This document shows positions 28,754 through 37,502 of a DNA stretch of 64,000 bases, piece after piece. The translations under genes were made by a program, and so were the position numbers. Every line of letters starts with the position of its first letter. Positions within the stretch are counted from its first letter, which is position 1. Under the pieces are notes generated by a model. That model searched no databases. It had not been told where the DNA came from and saw only the letters and a list, made by a program, of their open reading frames with translations. The stretch covers positions 1-64,000 of the forward strand of contig CABHNZ010000017.1 in NCBI GenBank assembly GCA_902167985.1, written 5' to 3'. The stretch is from Shinella sp. UYSO24 (lineage in GTDB: Bacteria; Pseudomonadota; Alphaproteobacteria; Rhizobiales; Rhizobiaceae).

Positions 28754-29755
28754 TCAATCCAGCGTCACGACAATCTTGCCGATATGGCTCGAGGTCTCCA
28801 TCAGGCGATGGGCATCGACGATTTCGCCGAAGGGCAGGATCGTGTGGATGACGGGCGCAACCTGCCCGGCTTCCAGAAGCGGCCAGACGAGGTCCTTGAG
28901 GTCATCGCGGATGGCGCGCTTTTCGTCTGCCGTGCGCGGCCGCATTGTCGAGCCGGTGACGGTGAGGCGCTTGACCATGATCGGCGCAAGCGGCACCTTT
29001 TCCGCGACAGCGCCGCCGAGGAAGGCGATGATCGACAGGCAACCATCCTTTGCAAGGCTCGACAGGTTCTTTTCAAGATAGGCGGCGCCGATCATGTCGA
29101 GGATGACATCGACGCCCTTGCCGCCGGTCTCGGCCTTGATGACCTCGGCGAAATCTTCCGCGCGGTAATCGATGCCGCGCTTGGCGCCGAGCTTTTCGCA
29201 GGCCTCGCATTTCTCCTTCGAACCGGCCGTGACATAGACCGTGGCGCCGAAGGCCCGGGCAAGCTGGATCGCCGTCGTGCCGATACCGCTCGATCCGCCA
29301 TGGATGAGCACGCTCTCGCCTTCCGTCAGGCCCGCCATCTGGAAGAGGTTTGCCCAGACGGTGAAGAAGGTTTCCGGCAGGGCCGCGGCCTTGACCGCAT
29401 CATAGCCCTTCGGCCAGGGCAGCGCCTGGCTTGCCGGCACGGCGCAGTATTCCGCGTAAGCGCCGCCGTTTGCCAAAGCGCAGACCTTGTCGCCAATTGC
29501 GAAATCGGCAGCGCCTTCGCCGAGCGCCACGACCTCGCCGGCGATTTCGAGACCGAGGATCGGGCTTGCGTCCTTCGGCGGCGGATACGTTCCCTGCCGC
29601 TGCGCCACATCGGGCCGGTTGATGCCGGCAGCCTCGACCCTGACCAGGATCTCGCCCGGCCGTAGCGCGGGCAGCGGACCATTGGCGATGGTCATCACCT
29701 CGGGCGCGCCAAAGGACGGCAGATCAACGAAACGCATTTCGGCGGGTAGCGGCAT
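28754..29755 (-). CDS. NAD(P)H-quinone oxidoreductase (PIG3/zeta-crystallin type)
   Basis: A 333-residue zinc-free medium-chain dehydrogenase. N-terminal GroES-like domain (ILVRVEAAGINRPDVAQRQGTYPPP), then the Rossmann domain with SVLIHGGSSGIGTTAIQLARAFGA and YVTAGSKEKCEACEKLGA. The PIG3-type signature GINRPDVAQRQG and the absence of zinc ligands indicate quinone or enal reduction with NADPH. Start at 29755 has GAGGAG upstream. Monocistronic. Confidence 0.88.
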   Translation of the reverse strand: MPLPAEMRFVDLPSFGAPEVMTIANGPLPALRPGEILVRVEAAGINRPDVAQRQGTYPPPKDASPILGLEIAGEVVALGEGAADFAIGDKVCALANGGAYAEYCAVPASQALPWPKGYDAVKAAALPETFFTVWANLFQMAGLTEGESVLIHGGSSGIGTTAIQLARAFGATVYVTAGSKEKCEACEKLGAKRGIDYRAEDFAEVIKAETGGKGVDVILDMIGAAYLEKNLSSLAKDGCLSIIAFLGGAVAEKVPLAPIMVKRLTVTGSTMRPRTADEKRAIRDDLKDLVWPLLEAGQVAPVIHTILPFGEIVDAHRLMETSSHIGKIVVTLD

Positions 29756-29938
29756 GTCATACTCCTCATCAGCCAACAGAATACCAGCGGCGAACCTCCG
29801 TTCGCGGCAGATGTTCCGTTTCCTCGCTTCTTGTCGCAATTCCGCGCGCGGACGGGGTTGTTCCCTCCGCCGGGATTGCGTCAGCGTCTGACTTAGTGCC
29901 GACATGGCGGATTAGAAAGCGCGGCGTTCGGCCGCGTC

Positions 29939-31744
29939 TCATTTCTGCTCGCCGAAGCAGGAAAAGACGAGGCCACCGGCGCTTTCCTTGGCGGCCGCCT
30001 TGACGGTCGCAATCGCCGTGCCGATGCGCGCCACGTCATCGAGAACAAGGCCCTGCGGCAGTTCGACGACACCGATGGAGCAGCGCAGCAGCGGAAAATC
30101 CCGTTCGGCGCCGAACCGATCATGGCCGCGGATATGGCCGGTGGCGCGATCTTCTTCCGAATAGAGCTCGATCACATCATCGTGGAAATCCGACAGGAGC
30201 CGTTCGAGGATTTCGGAAATCTCGTCGCGGCTCCAGTCGCGTACGCCGATGAAGAAATCATCGCCGCCGACATGGCCGAGGAAATGCTCCTCGGAAAAGA
30301 AGTAGCGCTTGATCAGCGCGGCAAACAGCGAGATGGCGTGGTCGCCCATCTGGAAGCCGTAATGATCGTTGAACGGCTTGAAGTTGTCGAAATCGCAATA
30401 GCAGAAGAAGCGGGTCTCATCATCATCGCGGCCGGCCTCCTGCATGAAATCGCGGATCGCGCGGTTGCCCGGAAGGCCGGTGAGCGGGTTCTGATCCTGC
30501 GCCACCTTCAGCTGCTTTTCGTTGACGACCTTGATCAGCGAGGCGGCAGAGACGACGCCGGCATAGCGCATGTTTTCGGTGAGGATGACGCAGGCGCTGT
30601 TTTCCATGTTGGCAAAGACGTTCATCAGCTCTTCTGCTTCCGCATCAAGGCCGACGATCGGGGCGCGATCGACGAAATGGGCAATCGAGCGCTCATAGAC
30701 CTTGTTCTTCAAGAGATCGCGACCGAAGGGCTGATAGATATATTCCTTCAGATGATATTCGTTGATGACGCCGCGCGGTTCGCCATTGGCGTTGAGGACC
30801 GGGAAGAAGGCCTGTCGCGGATTGCGGCGAAAGAGTTCGAAGACCGTATCGATACCCTCATTCTCATAGACGGCGGGGAGGTTTTCGATCTGCTTGCGGA
30901 TGAGGATCTCGTCGAGCGACTGGCTGGAGCGGCGCGAGCGACCGATATCGGCAAGATAGGAGAAGGAGGGTTTCAGCTCTCCGGCGAGCGTCGTCGGCCG
31001 GGCGATGAACCAGCCCTGCACCAGATCGACGCCGGCATCGCGGCAGGCGAGAAATTCCGCTTCGGTCTCGATGCCTTCGGCAATGACGCGGATGCCGAGA
31101 ACATGGGCGATATTGACGATATTCTTGACGAGGTGGCGCTTGCGGGCATTCCTGTCGAGGCCGTTGACGAAATGCCGGTCGATCTTCAGATAATCGATGG
31201 GGAAGTCGCAGAGCAGTTTCATTTCGCCGTGGCCGACGCCGAAATCGTCGATGGCGAGCTTGAAGCCCTCTTTTCGCATGAGGGTGATGAGATCGGCGAA
31301 TTCCGGCACGCTGGTATTGTCGAAGCGCTCGGACAGTTCGAAACAGACGGAGGACGGCGCGATATTGGCCTGACGCAGGTGCTGGACGAGTTTCTCGATA
31401 TATTGCGCACCCTGCGGGATCAGGCGGACATCGAGATTGAGGAAGAGCGTGGTCGAGGCGTAATCCGGCAGGCTGGCGAATTTGGCAAGCGCGCGGGCCG
31501 CCATCATCTGCTCGAGCGGCAGGAGCTGGCCCACTTCGGCAGCCTGATCGAGCAGTTCGAGCGGCGAGGAAAAGCCGATCTTGTCCTGCCCGCGCATCAG
31601 CGCCTCATGGCCGAATACCGATCCGGTGCCGACCTCGACGATCGGCTGGAAGGCATTTTCCAAGGTCAGCTTGGCAAGGGAGATCAGCTGGTCGCTGGCA
31701 TAGCGCCGGAAGACACCCGGTTCCAGAATGGCCGCTGACGACAT
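29939..31744 (-). CDS. EAL-CBS-GGDEF protein with degenerate GGDDF motif
   Basis: A 601-residue cyclic-di-GMP protein. EAL domain, residues 20-265: FGHEALMRG, LFLNLDVRL, CFELSER, LAIDDFGVGHG, LKIDRHFV and VIAEGIETEAE are all intact, so phosphodiesterase activity is likely. Two CBS repeats, about 290-420 (VFELFRRNPRQAFFPVLN; ACVILTENMRYAGVVS), could bind adenine nucleotides. The C-terminal GGDEF domain (LTGLPGNRAI) has VGGDDFFIG in place of GGDEF, so cyclase activity is doubtful. Start at 31744. It is divergent from betC. Confidence 0.88.
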   Translation of the reverse strand: MSSAAILEPGVFRRYASDQLISLAKLTLENAFQPIVEVGTGSVFGHEALMRGQDKIGFSSPLELLDQAAEVGQLLPLEQMMAARALAKFASLPDYASTTLFLNLDVRLIPQGAQYIEKLVQHLRQANIAPSSVCFELSERFDNTSVPEFADLITLMRKEGFKLAIDDFGVGHGEMKLLCDFPIDYLKIDRHFVNGLDRNARKRHLVKNIVNIAHVLGIRVIAEGIETEAEFLACRDAGVDLVQGWFIARPTTLAGELKPSFSYLADIGRSRRSSQSLDEILIRKQIENLPAVYENEGIDTVFELFRRNPRQAFFPVLNANGEPRGVINEYHLKEYIYQPFGRDLLKNKVYERSIAHFVDRAPIVGLDAEAEELMNVFANMENSACVILTENMRYAGVVSAASLIKVVNEKQLKVAQDQNPLTGLPGNRAIRDFMQEAGRDDDETRFFCYCDFDNFKPFNDHYGFQMGDHAISLFAALIKRYFFSEEHFLGHVGGDDFFIGVRDWSRDEISEILERLLSDFHDDVIELYSEEDRATGHIRGHDRFGAERDFPLLRCSIGVVELPQGLVLDDVARIGTAIATVKAAAKESAGGLVFSCFGEQK

Positions 31745-31957
31745 GACTTGCACTCCAACTGCATAAAGGCCTTGCGAACTGGCCTTACGATGGTTGCAAT
31801 TGGTCAAGAAATCCTTTGCCGCAGATGACAGTTTGATGAAACTTCAATGACGGAAAAGTCTATTTTTATTCAATGTCATAATCCCGACAGCCAAGATGAG
31901 GGAAAACGTCCCGGACGTCAGTTGCGACACATCTGCGTTTTTGAGACAGCGCGGTTC

Positions 31958-31976
31958 GCAATCGTTTCTTGATTGC
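31958..31976. promoter_or_regulatory. Candidate operator upstream of betC
   Basis: Inverted repeat GCAATC-N7-GATTGC about 60 bases before the betC start. In related species the betI repressor gene precedes betC, but here it is absent, so the binding protein would be encoded elsewhere. Only a short repeat supports this. Confidence 0.3.
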
Positions 31977-32038
31977 AGACGCGATCAAAAATAACTCATG
32001 CTTTGCGCGCAACTCCATTCGAAAGACCTCAAGAGATC

Positions 32039-33556
32039 ATGGCCCGTCCGAATATTCTCATCATCATGGTCGATCAGCTGAACGGCACGCTGTTTCCCGA
32101 TGGCCCAGTGGAGTGGCTGCATGCGCCGCATCTGAAGGCGCTTGCCGCCCGTTCGGCGCGCTTTAAAAACAATTACACATCCTCGCCGCTCTGCGCGCCG
32201 GCGCGTGCATCGTTCATGGCCGGGCAATTGCCGAGCCGGACGCAGGTCTATGACAATGCTGCGGAATATGTCTCCTCCATCCCGACCTATGCGCATCACC
32301 TGCGCCGCGCCGGTTATTACACGGCGCTTTCGGGCAAGATGCATTTCGTCGGGCCGGACCAGATGCACGGTTTCGAGGAGCGACTGACCACCGATATCTA
32401 CCCCGCCGATTTCGGCTGGACGCCGGATTATCGCAAGCCGGGCGAGCGGATCGACTGGTGGTATCACAATATGGGCTCCGTGACGGGTGCCGGTGTCGCC
32501 GAGATTTCCAACCAGATGGAATATGACGACGAGGTGGCCTTCCTCGCCAACCAGAAGCTCTACCATCTGTCGCGCGAAAACGATGATCTCGACCGCCGCC
32601 CCTGGGCGCTCACCGTCTCCTTCACCCATCCGCACGATCCTTATGTGGCACGTCGAAAGTTCTGGGATCTCTACGAGGATTGCGCGCATCTGCTTCCCGA
32701 GACCGGCATGCTCGACGAGCAGGACCCGCATTCGGAACGCATTCTCAGATCCTGCGACTATGCCAGCTTTGCGATTACCGGCGAGCATGTGCGCCGGGCG
32801 CGGCAGGGCTATTTCGCCAACATTTCCTATATCGACGAGAAGGTCGGCGAACTCATCGATACGCTGACCCGCACGCGGATGCTGGATAACACGTTCATCC
32901 TGTTCTGCTCCGATCATGGCGACATGCTGGGCGAGCGCGGGTTGTGGTTCAAGATGAACTTCTTCGAGGGATCGGCGCGCGTGCCGATGATGGTGGCCGG
33001 CCCCGGTATCGCCCCTGCCCTGCATGAAGCGCCGGTTTCCAATCTCGACGTCACGCCGACGCTCTGCGATCTCGCCGGGATCTCCATGGCCGAAATCGCG
33101 CCGTGGACGGATGGCGAGAGCCTGAAGCCGGTCATTGACGGCGCGCCGCGCATCTCGCCGGTGCTGATGGAATATGCGGCGGAGGCTTCCTTTGCGCCGC
33201 TCGTCGGCATCCGCGAGGGGAAGTGGAAATACATCCATTGCGAACTCGATCCGGAACAGCTTTTCGACCTTGAAGCCGATCCGAAGGAGCTGACCAATCT
33301 TGCCGGCGACCCGGCCTATGCCGATGTGCTCGACGGTTTCCGCGCCAAGCGAAAGGCCAAGTGGAACATGGCCGCCTTCGACGCCGCCGTGCGCGAAAGT
33401 CAGGCGCGGCGATGGGTCGTCTATGAGGCGCTGAGGAACGGCGCCTATTACCCATGGGATCACCAGCCCTTGCAACGGGCTTCCGAGCGCTACATGCGCA
33501 ACCACATGAACCTCGACAATCTGGAAGAGTCCAAGCGTTATCCGCGCGGCGAATGA
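32039..33556 (+). CDS. betC: Choline-sulfatase
   Basis: Hydrolyses choline-O-sulfate to choline and sulfate in the cytoplasm. The 505-residue sulfatase has NILIIMVDQLNG at the N-terminus, the modification motif SSPLCAPARASFMAGQLPSR (cysteine converted to formylglycine), the metal site DHGDMLGERGLW and a choline-sulfatase-specific C-terminus (PWDHQPLQRASERYMRNHMNLDNLEE). Start at ATG 32039. First gene of betCBA; betB follows after 23 bases. It links the sulfur and osmoprotectant pathways. Confidence 0.95.
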   Translation: MARPNILIIMVDQLNGTLFPDGPVEWLHAPHLKALAARSARFKNNYTSSPLCAPARASFMAGQLPSRTQVYDNAAEYVSSIPTYAHHLRRAGYYTALSGKMHFVGPDQMHGFEERLTTDIYPADFGWTPDYRKPGERIDWWYHNMGSVTGAGVAEISNQMEYDDEVAFLANQKLYHLSRENDDLDRRPWALTVSFTHPHDPYVARRKFWDLYEDCAHLLPETGMLDEQDPHSERILRSCDYASFAITGEHVRRARQGYFANISYIDEKVGELIDTLTRTRMLDNTFILFCSDHGDMLGERGLWFKMNFFEGSARVPMMVAGPGIAPALHEAPVSNLDVTPTLCDLAGISMAEIAPWTDGESLKPVIDGAPRISPVLMEYAAEASFAPLVGIREGKWKYIHCELDPEQLFDLEADPKELTNLAGDPAYADVLDGFRAKRKAKWNMAAFDAAVRESQARRWVVYEALRNGAYYPWDHQPLQRASERYMRNHMNLDNLEESKRYPRGE

Positions 33557-33579
33557 GCGGACAAGGACGGAGAAGACAC

Positions 33580-35041
33580 ATGAAAGCACAGCCGAAAGCC
33601 AGCCACTTCATCGACGGCGAATATGTAGAGGACACGGACGGCACCGTGATCGAGAGCCTCTATCCCGCCACGGGCGAGGTGATCGCACGGCTGCATGCGG
33701 CAACGCCTGCCATCGTCGAGAAGGCGATTGCAGCGGCCAAGCGCGCCCAGCCGGAATGGGCCGCCATGAGCCCGACGGCGCGCGGCCGCATCCTCAAGCG
33801 CGCCGCCGAAATCATGCGGGCGCGCAACCGCGAGCTTTCCGAACTCGAAACGCTCGATACCGGCAAGCCGATCCAGGAAACGATCGTTGCCGACCCGACA
33901 TCGGGTGCCGACAGTTTTGAATTTTCGGCGGCGTGATCGCGGCCGGGATGAATGGCGAGTATATCCCGCTCGGCGGCGACTTTGCCTATACGAAGCGTGT
34001 GCCGCTCGGGGTCTGCGTCGGCATCGGCGCCTGGAACTATCCGCAGCAGATCGCCTGCTGGAAGGGTGCGCCGGCGCTGGCTGCCGGCAATGCCATGGTG
34101 TTCAAGCCCTCGGAAAACACGCCGCTCGGCGCCTTGAAAATTGCCGAGATCCTGATCGAGCCGGGCTGCCCAAAGGCCTCTACAACGTTATCCAGGGCGA
34201 CCGGACGACCGGGCCGCTTCTCGTCGAGCATCCCGATGTGGCGAAAGTCTCGCTGACCGGCTCTGTGCCGACCGGCCGCAAGGTCGCGGCGGCCGCCGCC
34301 GGCAATCTCAAGCATGTGACGATGGAGCTTGGCGGAAAATCGCCGCTGATCGTTTTCGACGATGCCGATCTCGAAAGCGCCATCGGCGGCGCCATGCTCG
34401 GCAATTTCTATTCGACGGGCCAGGTCTGCTCCAACGGCACGCGCGTCTTCGTGCAGAAGGCGATCAAGGACAGGTTCCTGTCGCGGCTGAAGGAACGCAC
34501 GGAAGCGATCGTCATCGGCGAGCCGATGGACGAGGCGACCCAGCTCGGCCCGATGGTCTCTTTCGACCAGCGGCAGAAGGTGCTTTCCTATATCGACAAG
34601 GGCCGTGCCGAAGGCGCGACGCTGCTCACCGGCGGCGGCATTCCGAACCATGTGACCGGCGAAGGCTATTACATCCAGCCGACCGTGTTTTCCGATGTGA
34701 CCGACGAGATGACGATCGCGCGCGAAGAGATCTTCGGGCCGGTCATGTGCGTGCTCGATTTCGACGACGAGGCGGAAGTGATCGCCCGCGCCAATGCGAC
34801 CGAATTCGGCCTTTCGGCCGGCGTCTTCACCGCCGACATTTCGCGCGCGCATCGCGTCGTCGATCAGCTGGAAGCCGGCACGCTGTGGATCAATACCTAC
34901 AATCTCTGCCCGGTGGAAATCCCCTTCGGCGGCTCGAAGCAATCCGGCTTCGGACGCGAAAACTCGCTTGCGGCGCTGGCGCATTATTCCGAGCTGAAGA
35001 CCGTTTATGTCGGCATGGGCAAGGTTGAGGCGCCGTATTGA
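33580..35041 (+). CDS. betB: Betaine aldehyde dehydrogenase, frameshifted
   Basis: Oxidises betaine aldehyde to glycine betaine with NAD(P)+. Family landmarks: GVCVGIGAWNYPQQIACWK, VTMELGGKSPLIVFDDAD (catalytic-region Glu), GQVCSNGTRVFV (catalytic Cys), and EIPFGGSKQSGFGRENS. The repaired length of 487 residues equals the family. Frame breaks near 33925 (one T missing from a T run, restoring SFEFFGGVIAAG) and near 34168 (one C missing, restoring EPGLPKGLYNVIQG). Second gene of betCBA; a break here would otherwise block betaine synthesis. Confidence 0.92.
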
Positions 35042-35066
35042 TCTGACACCCCCGAACCGAGTGTGA

Positions 35067-35118
35067 CCTCACCCGCCTTCTCCCGTTGCCCTTCGGCAGG
35101 GAGGAAGCGGAAGTGAGG
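35067..35118. repeat. Palindromic element between betB and betA
   Basis: A long imperfect hairpin: CCTCACCCGCCTTCTCCC at 35067-35084 and its near-complement GGGAGGAAGCGGAAGTGAGG at 35099-35118. It resembles short palindromic repeats spread between rhizobial genes. Inside an operon it may affect message stability or betA translation. Confidence 0.55.
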
Positions 35119-35156
35119 GAGAATAAGGGCTGCGCCCCAAGACAGATGTAGAGGCA

Positions 35157-36812
35157 ATGTTCATGCAGGCAGATTTCGTCATCATCGGTTCCGGCTCGGC
35201 GGGTTCGGCCATGGCTTATCGGCTCTCCGAAGACGGCCGGTATTCGGTGATCGTCATCGAGGCGGGCGGATCGGACTTCGGGCCATTCATCCAGATGCCG
35301 GCGGCACTTGCCTGGCCGATGAGCATGAAGCGCTATAACTGGGGCTATCTCTCGGAGCCGGAACCTGCCCTCAACAACCGCCGCATCACCGCTCCGCGCG
35401 GAAAAGTTCTCGGCGGTTCCTCGTCGATCAACGGGCTCGTCTATGTGCGCGGCCATGCGGAAGACTACAACCGGTGGGAGCAACTGGGCGCCACCGGCTG
35501 GGCCTATGCCGACGTGCTTCCCTATTTCAAGCGCATGGAAAACTCCCATGGCGGCGAGGAAGGCTGGCGCGGCACCGATGGTCCGCTGCATGTCCAGCGC
35601 GGGCCCGTCACCAACCCGCTCTTCCACGCCTTCATCCGCGCCGGCTCCGAGGCCGGTTTCGAGACGACGGAGGATTACAACGGCTCGAAACAGGAAGGTT
35701 TCGGGCTGATGGAACAGACGATCCATCAGGGTCGCCGCTGGTCTGCCGCCAATGCCTATCTGCGGCCGGCGATGAAGCGCAAGAATGTCGAGATCGTCTA
35801 CGGCCTCGCCCAGAAGATCGTCATCGAAAATGGCCGGGCCATCGGCGTCGAGGTTCTGCAGCGCGGCGTTCCGCAGGTGGTGAAGGCAAACCGCGAGGTG
35901 ATCCTTGCGGCCTCCTCCTTCAACTCGCCAAAACTTCTGATGCTGTCGGGCATCGGGCCGGCGGCGCATCTGAAGGAAATGGGCATCGAGGTGAAGGCGG
36001 ATCGGCCGGGCGTCGGCGCCAATCTGCAGGACCATATGGAATTCTATTTCCAGCAGGTCTCGACCAAGCCCGTCTCGCTTTACTCATGGCTGCCGTGGTT
36101 CTGGCAGGGTGTTGCCGGCGCGCAGTGGCTGATGACCAAGGGAGGGCTCGGCGCCTCCAACCAGTTCGAGGCCTGCGCCTTCCTGCGCTCAGAGCCGGGG
36201 CTGAAACAGCCGGATATCCAGTATCACTTCCTGCCGGTCGCGATTTCCTATGATGGCAAGGCGGCGGCGAAAAGCCATGGTTTCCAGGTGCATGTGGGCT
36301 ATAACCTGTCGAAATCGCGCGGCAATGTCACGCTTCGTTCGGCTGATCCGAAGGATGATCCGGTCATCCGCTTCAACTACATGAGCCATGAGGAAGACTG
36401 GATCAAGTTCCGCCACTGCGTGCGCCTGACGCGCGAGATCTTCTCGCAGAAGGCATTCGACGATTATCGCGGGCCGGAGATCCAGCCGGGCGAAAATGTG
36501 CAGTCGGACGAGGAGATCGATGCGTTTCTGCGCGAGCATCTGGAAAGCGCCTATCATCCCTGCGGCACCTGTCGCATGGGCCGGGCGGATGATCCGATGG
36601 CCGTCGTCGATCCGGAATGCCGGGTGATCGGCGTCGAGGGTCTGCGGGTGGCCGATAGTTCGATCTTCCCGCATGTGACCTATGGCAATCTCAACAGCCC
36701 GTCGATCATGACCGGCGAGAAGGCCGCAGATCATATTCTCGGCAAGCAGCCCCTACCCCGCTCCAATCAGGAGCCCTGGGTCAACCCGCGGGCGATGGTG
36801 AGCGACCGGTAA
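35157..36812 (+). CDS. betA: Choline dehydrogenase
   Basis: Oxidises choline to betaine aldehyde at the membrane. A 551-residue GMC oxidoreductase with FAD-binding FVIIGSGSAGSAMAYRLSE, the GMC signature GKVLGGSSSINGLVYVRGHAEDYNRWEQLG and a second signature ASSFNSPKLLMLSGIGP. The catalytic C-terminal YHPCGTCRMG...VADSSIFPHVTYGNLNSPSIMTGEKAAD is intact. Third gene of betCBA, 115 bases after betB. Start could be ATG 35157 or ATG 35163. Confidence 0.95.
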   Translation: MFMQADFVIIGSGSAGSAMAYRLSEDGRYSVIVIEAGGSDFGPFIQMPAALAWPMSMKRYNWGYLSEPEPALNNRRITAPRGKVLGGSSSINGLVYVRGHAEDYNRWEQLGATGWAYADVLPYFKRMENSHGGEEGWRGTDGPLHVQRGPVTNPLFHAFIRAGSEAGFETTEDYNGSKQEGFGLMEQTIHQGRRWSAANAYLRPAMKRKNVEIVYGLAQKIVIENGRAIGVEVLQRGVPQVVKANREVILAASSFNSPKLLMLSGIGPAAHLKEMGIEVKADRPGVGANLQDHMEFYFQQVSTKPVSLYSWLPWFWQGVAGAQWLMTKGGLGASNQFEACAFLRSEPGLKQPDIQYHFLPVAISYDGKAAAKSHGFQVHVGYNLSKSRGNVTLRSADPKDDPVIRFNYMSHEEDWIKFRHCVRLTREIFSQKAFDDYRGPEIQPGENVQSDEEIDAFLREHLESAYHPCGTCRMGRADDPMAVVDPECRVIGVEGLRVADSSIFPHVTYGNLNSPSIMTGEKAADHILGKQPLPRSNQEPWVNPRAMVSDR

Positions 36813-36836
36813 TCCGGCTCGCCCTCCTCCACGGTG

Positions 36837-37136
36837 TCAGTGATAATCCTCTTCGCGCTGATGGCGGATGGCGGCGACCGTCACCGCCTCGCTGCCATCG
36901 ATACGGAAGAGCACGATATAGCCGGAGGAACCGAAGGGCACGAGCAGTTCGCGAAGCAGCGGATTGCCGCCCGGAGCCTTGCGGCAGGAGAACGGGAATT
37001 GCTCGAGGAGCCTTATCGCATCCTTGATCGCGCCATAGGCGCGATCAGCGAGATCCAGATCATAGGCGATCAGATAGTCGTATAGTCTGTCGAAATCCTC
37101 TATCGCCTCGTCGGTATAGCGGATCTCATAGCTCAT
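36837..37136 (-). CDS. RelE/ParE-family toxin
   Basis: A 99-residue toxin: MSYEIRYTDEAIEDFDRLYDYLIAYD, then FPFSCRKAPGGNPLLRELLVPFGSSGYIVLFRIDGSEAVTVAAIRHQREEDYH, the RelE/ParE pattern with C-terminal arginine/histidine. Its ATG overlaps the antitoxin stop (ATGA). It differs from the toxin at 23.6 kb, so the two modules are independent. Target unknown. Confidence 0.85.
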   Translation of the reverse strand: MSYEIRYTDEAIEDFDRLYDYLIAYDLDLADRAYGAIKDAIRLLEQFPFSCRKAPGGNPLLRELLVPFGSSGYIVLFRIDGSEAVTVAAIRHQREEDYH

Positions 37137-37435
37137 TCGTCGCTTGCCGCTTTCGCCGCCCGAGCCGCTTTCGCTGCATCAAGCTTGGCTTTCAGCATCG
37201 CGAGAACGTCTTCGGACGAGTGATAGACACCCGTTCTCTCGGCTTCGGCGAGTGACGCCAATCCGCGTGCGATGAACTCGGCCTGCGACTTCCGGATATG
37301 AACCTGCTTCTTGACGGCGCCCTCGACGAAGGCCGAGAGCGTCTCGCCGTCTTCCAGAACGCTTTCGGCAGCGGCGCGCAATTCGGGATCGACGCGCAGC
37401 GATGGCAGCGTGGCGGTCTTCTTGCTGCTGGTCAT
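37133..37435 (-). CDS. Antitoxin of the RelE/ParE module
   Basis: A 100-residue antitoxin: TLPSLRVDPELRAAAESVLEDGETLSAFVEGAVKKQVHIRKSQAEF (ribbon-helix-helix-like, of the YlcI/YnfO type), then a charged C-terminal helix (LDAAKAARAAKAASDE). Start at ATG 37435 is supported by GAGGTG 7 bases upstream; the ATG at 37453 would lie inside the operator palindrome. Autoregulation through that palindrome is expected. Confidence 0.82.
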   Translation of the reverse strand: MTSSKKTATLPSLRVDPELRAAAESVLEDGETLSAFVEGAVKKQVHIRKSQAEFIARGLASLAEAERTGVYHSSEDVLAMLKAKLDAAKAARAAKAASDE

Positions 37436-37447
37436 CGTTTTCACCTC

Positions 37448-37469
37448 ATGCATTGCAGTTGCGATGCAT
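37448..37469. promoter_or_regulatory. Palindromic operator of the toxin-antitoxin module
   Basis: ATGCATTGCA-GT-TGCGATGCAT, a 22-bp palindrome with 9 of 10 pairs, 13 bases before the antitoxin start. This is the expected position for binding by the toxin-antitoxin complex. Confidence 0.65.
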
Positions 37470-37502
37470 GATGCGCCGAGCTGCCCTTGCTGGCAAGTGG
37501 CC

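Noticed and set aside
33580..35041. betB, cysH, gcd and others as pseudogenes
   Set aside because: All motifs remain, repaired lengths equal family lengths and there is no other decay, so I keep them as genes with sequence errors.
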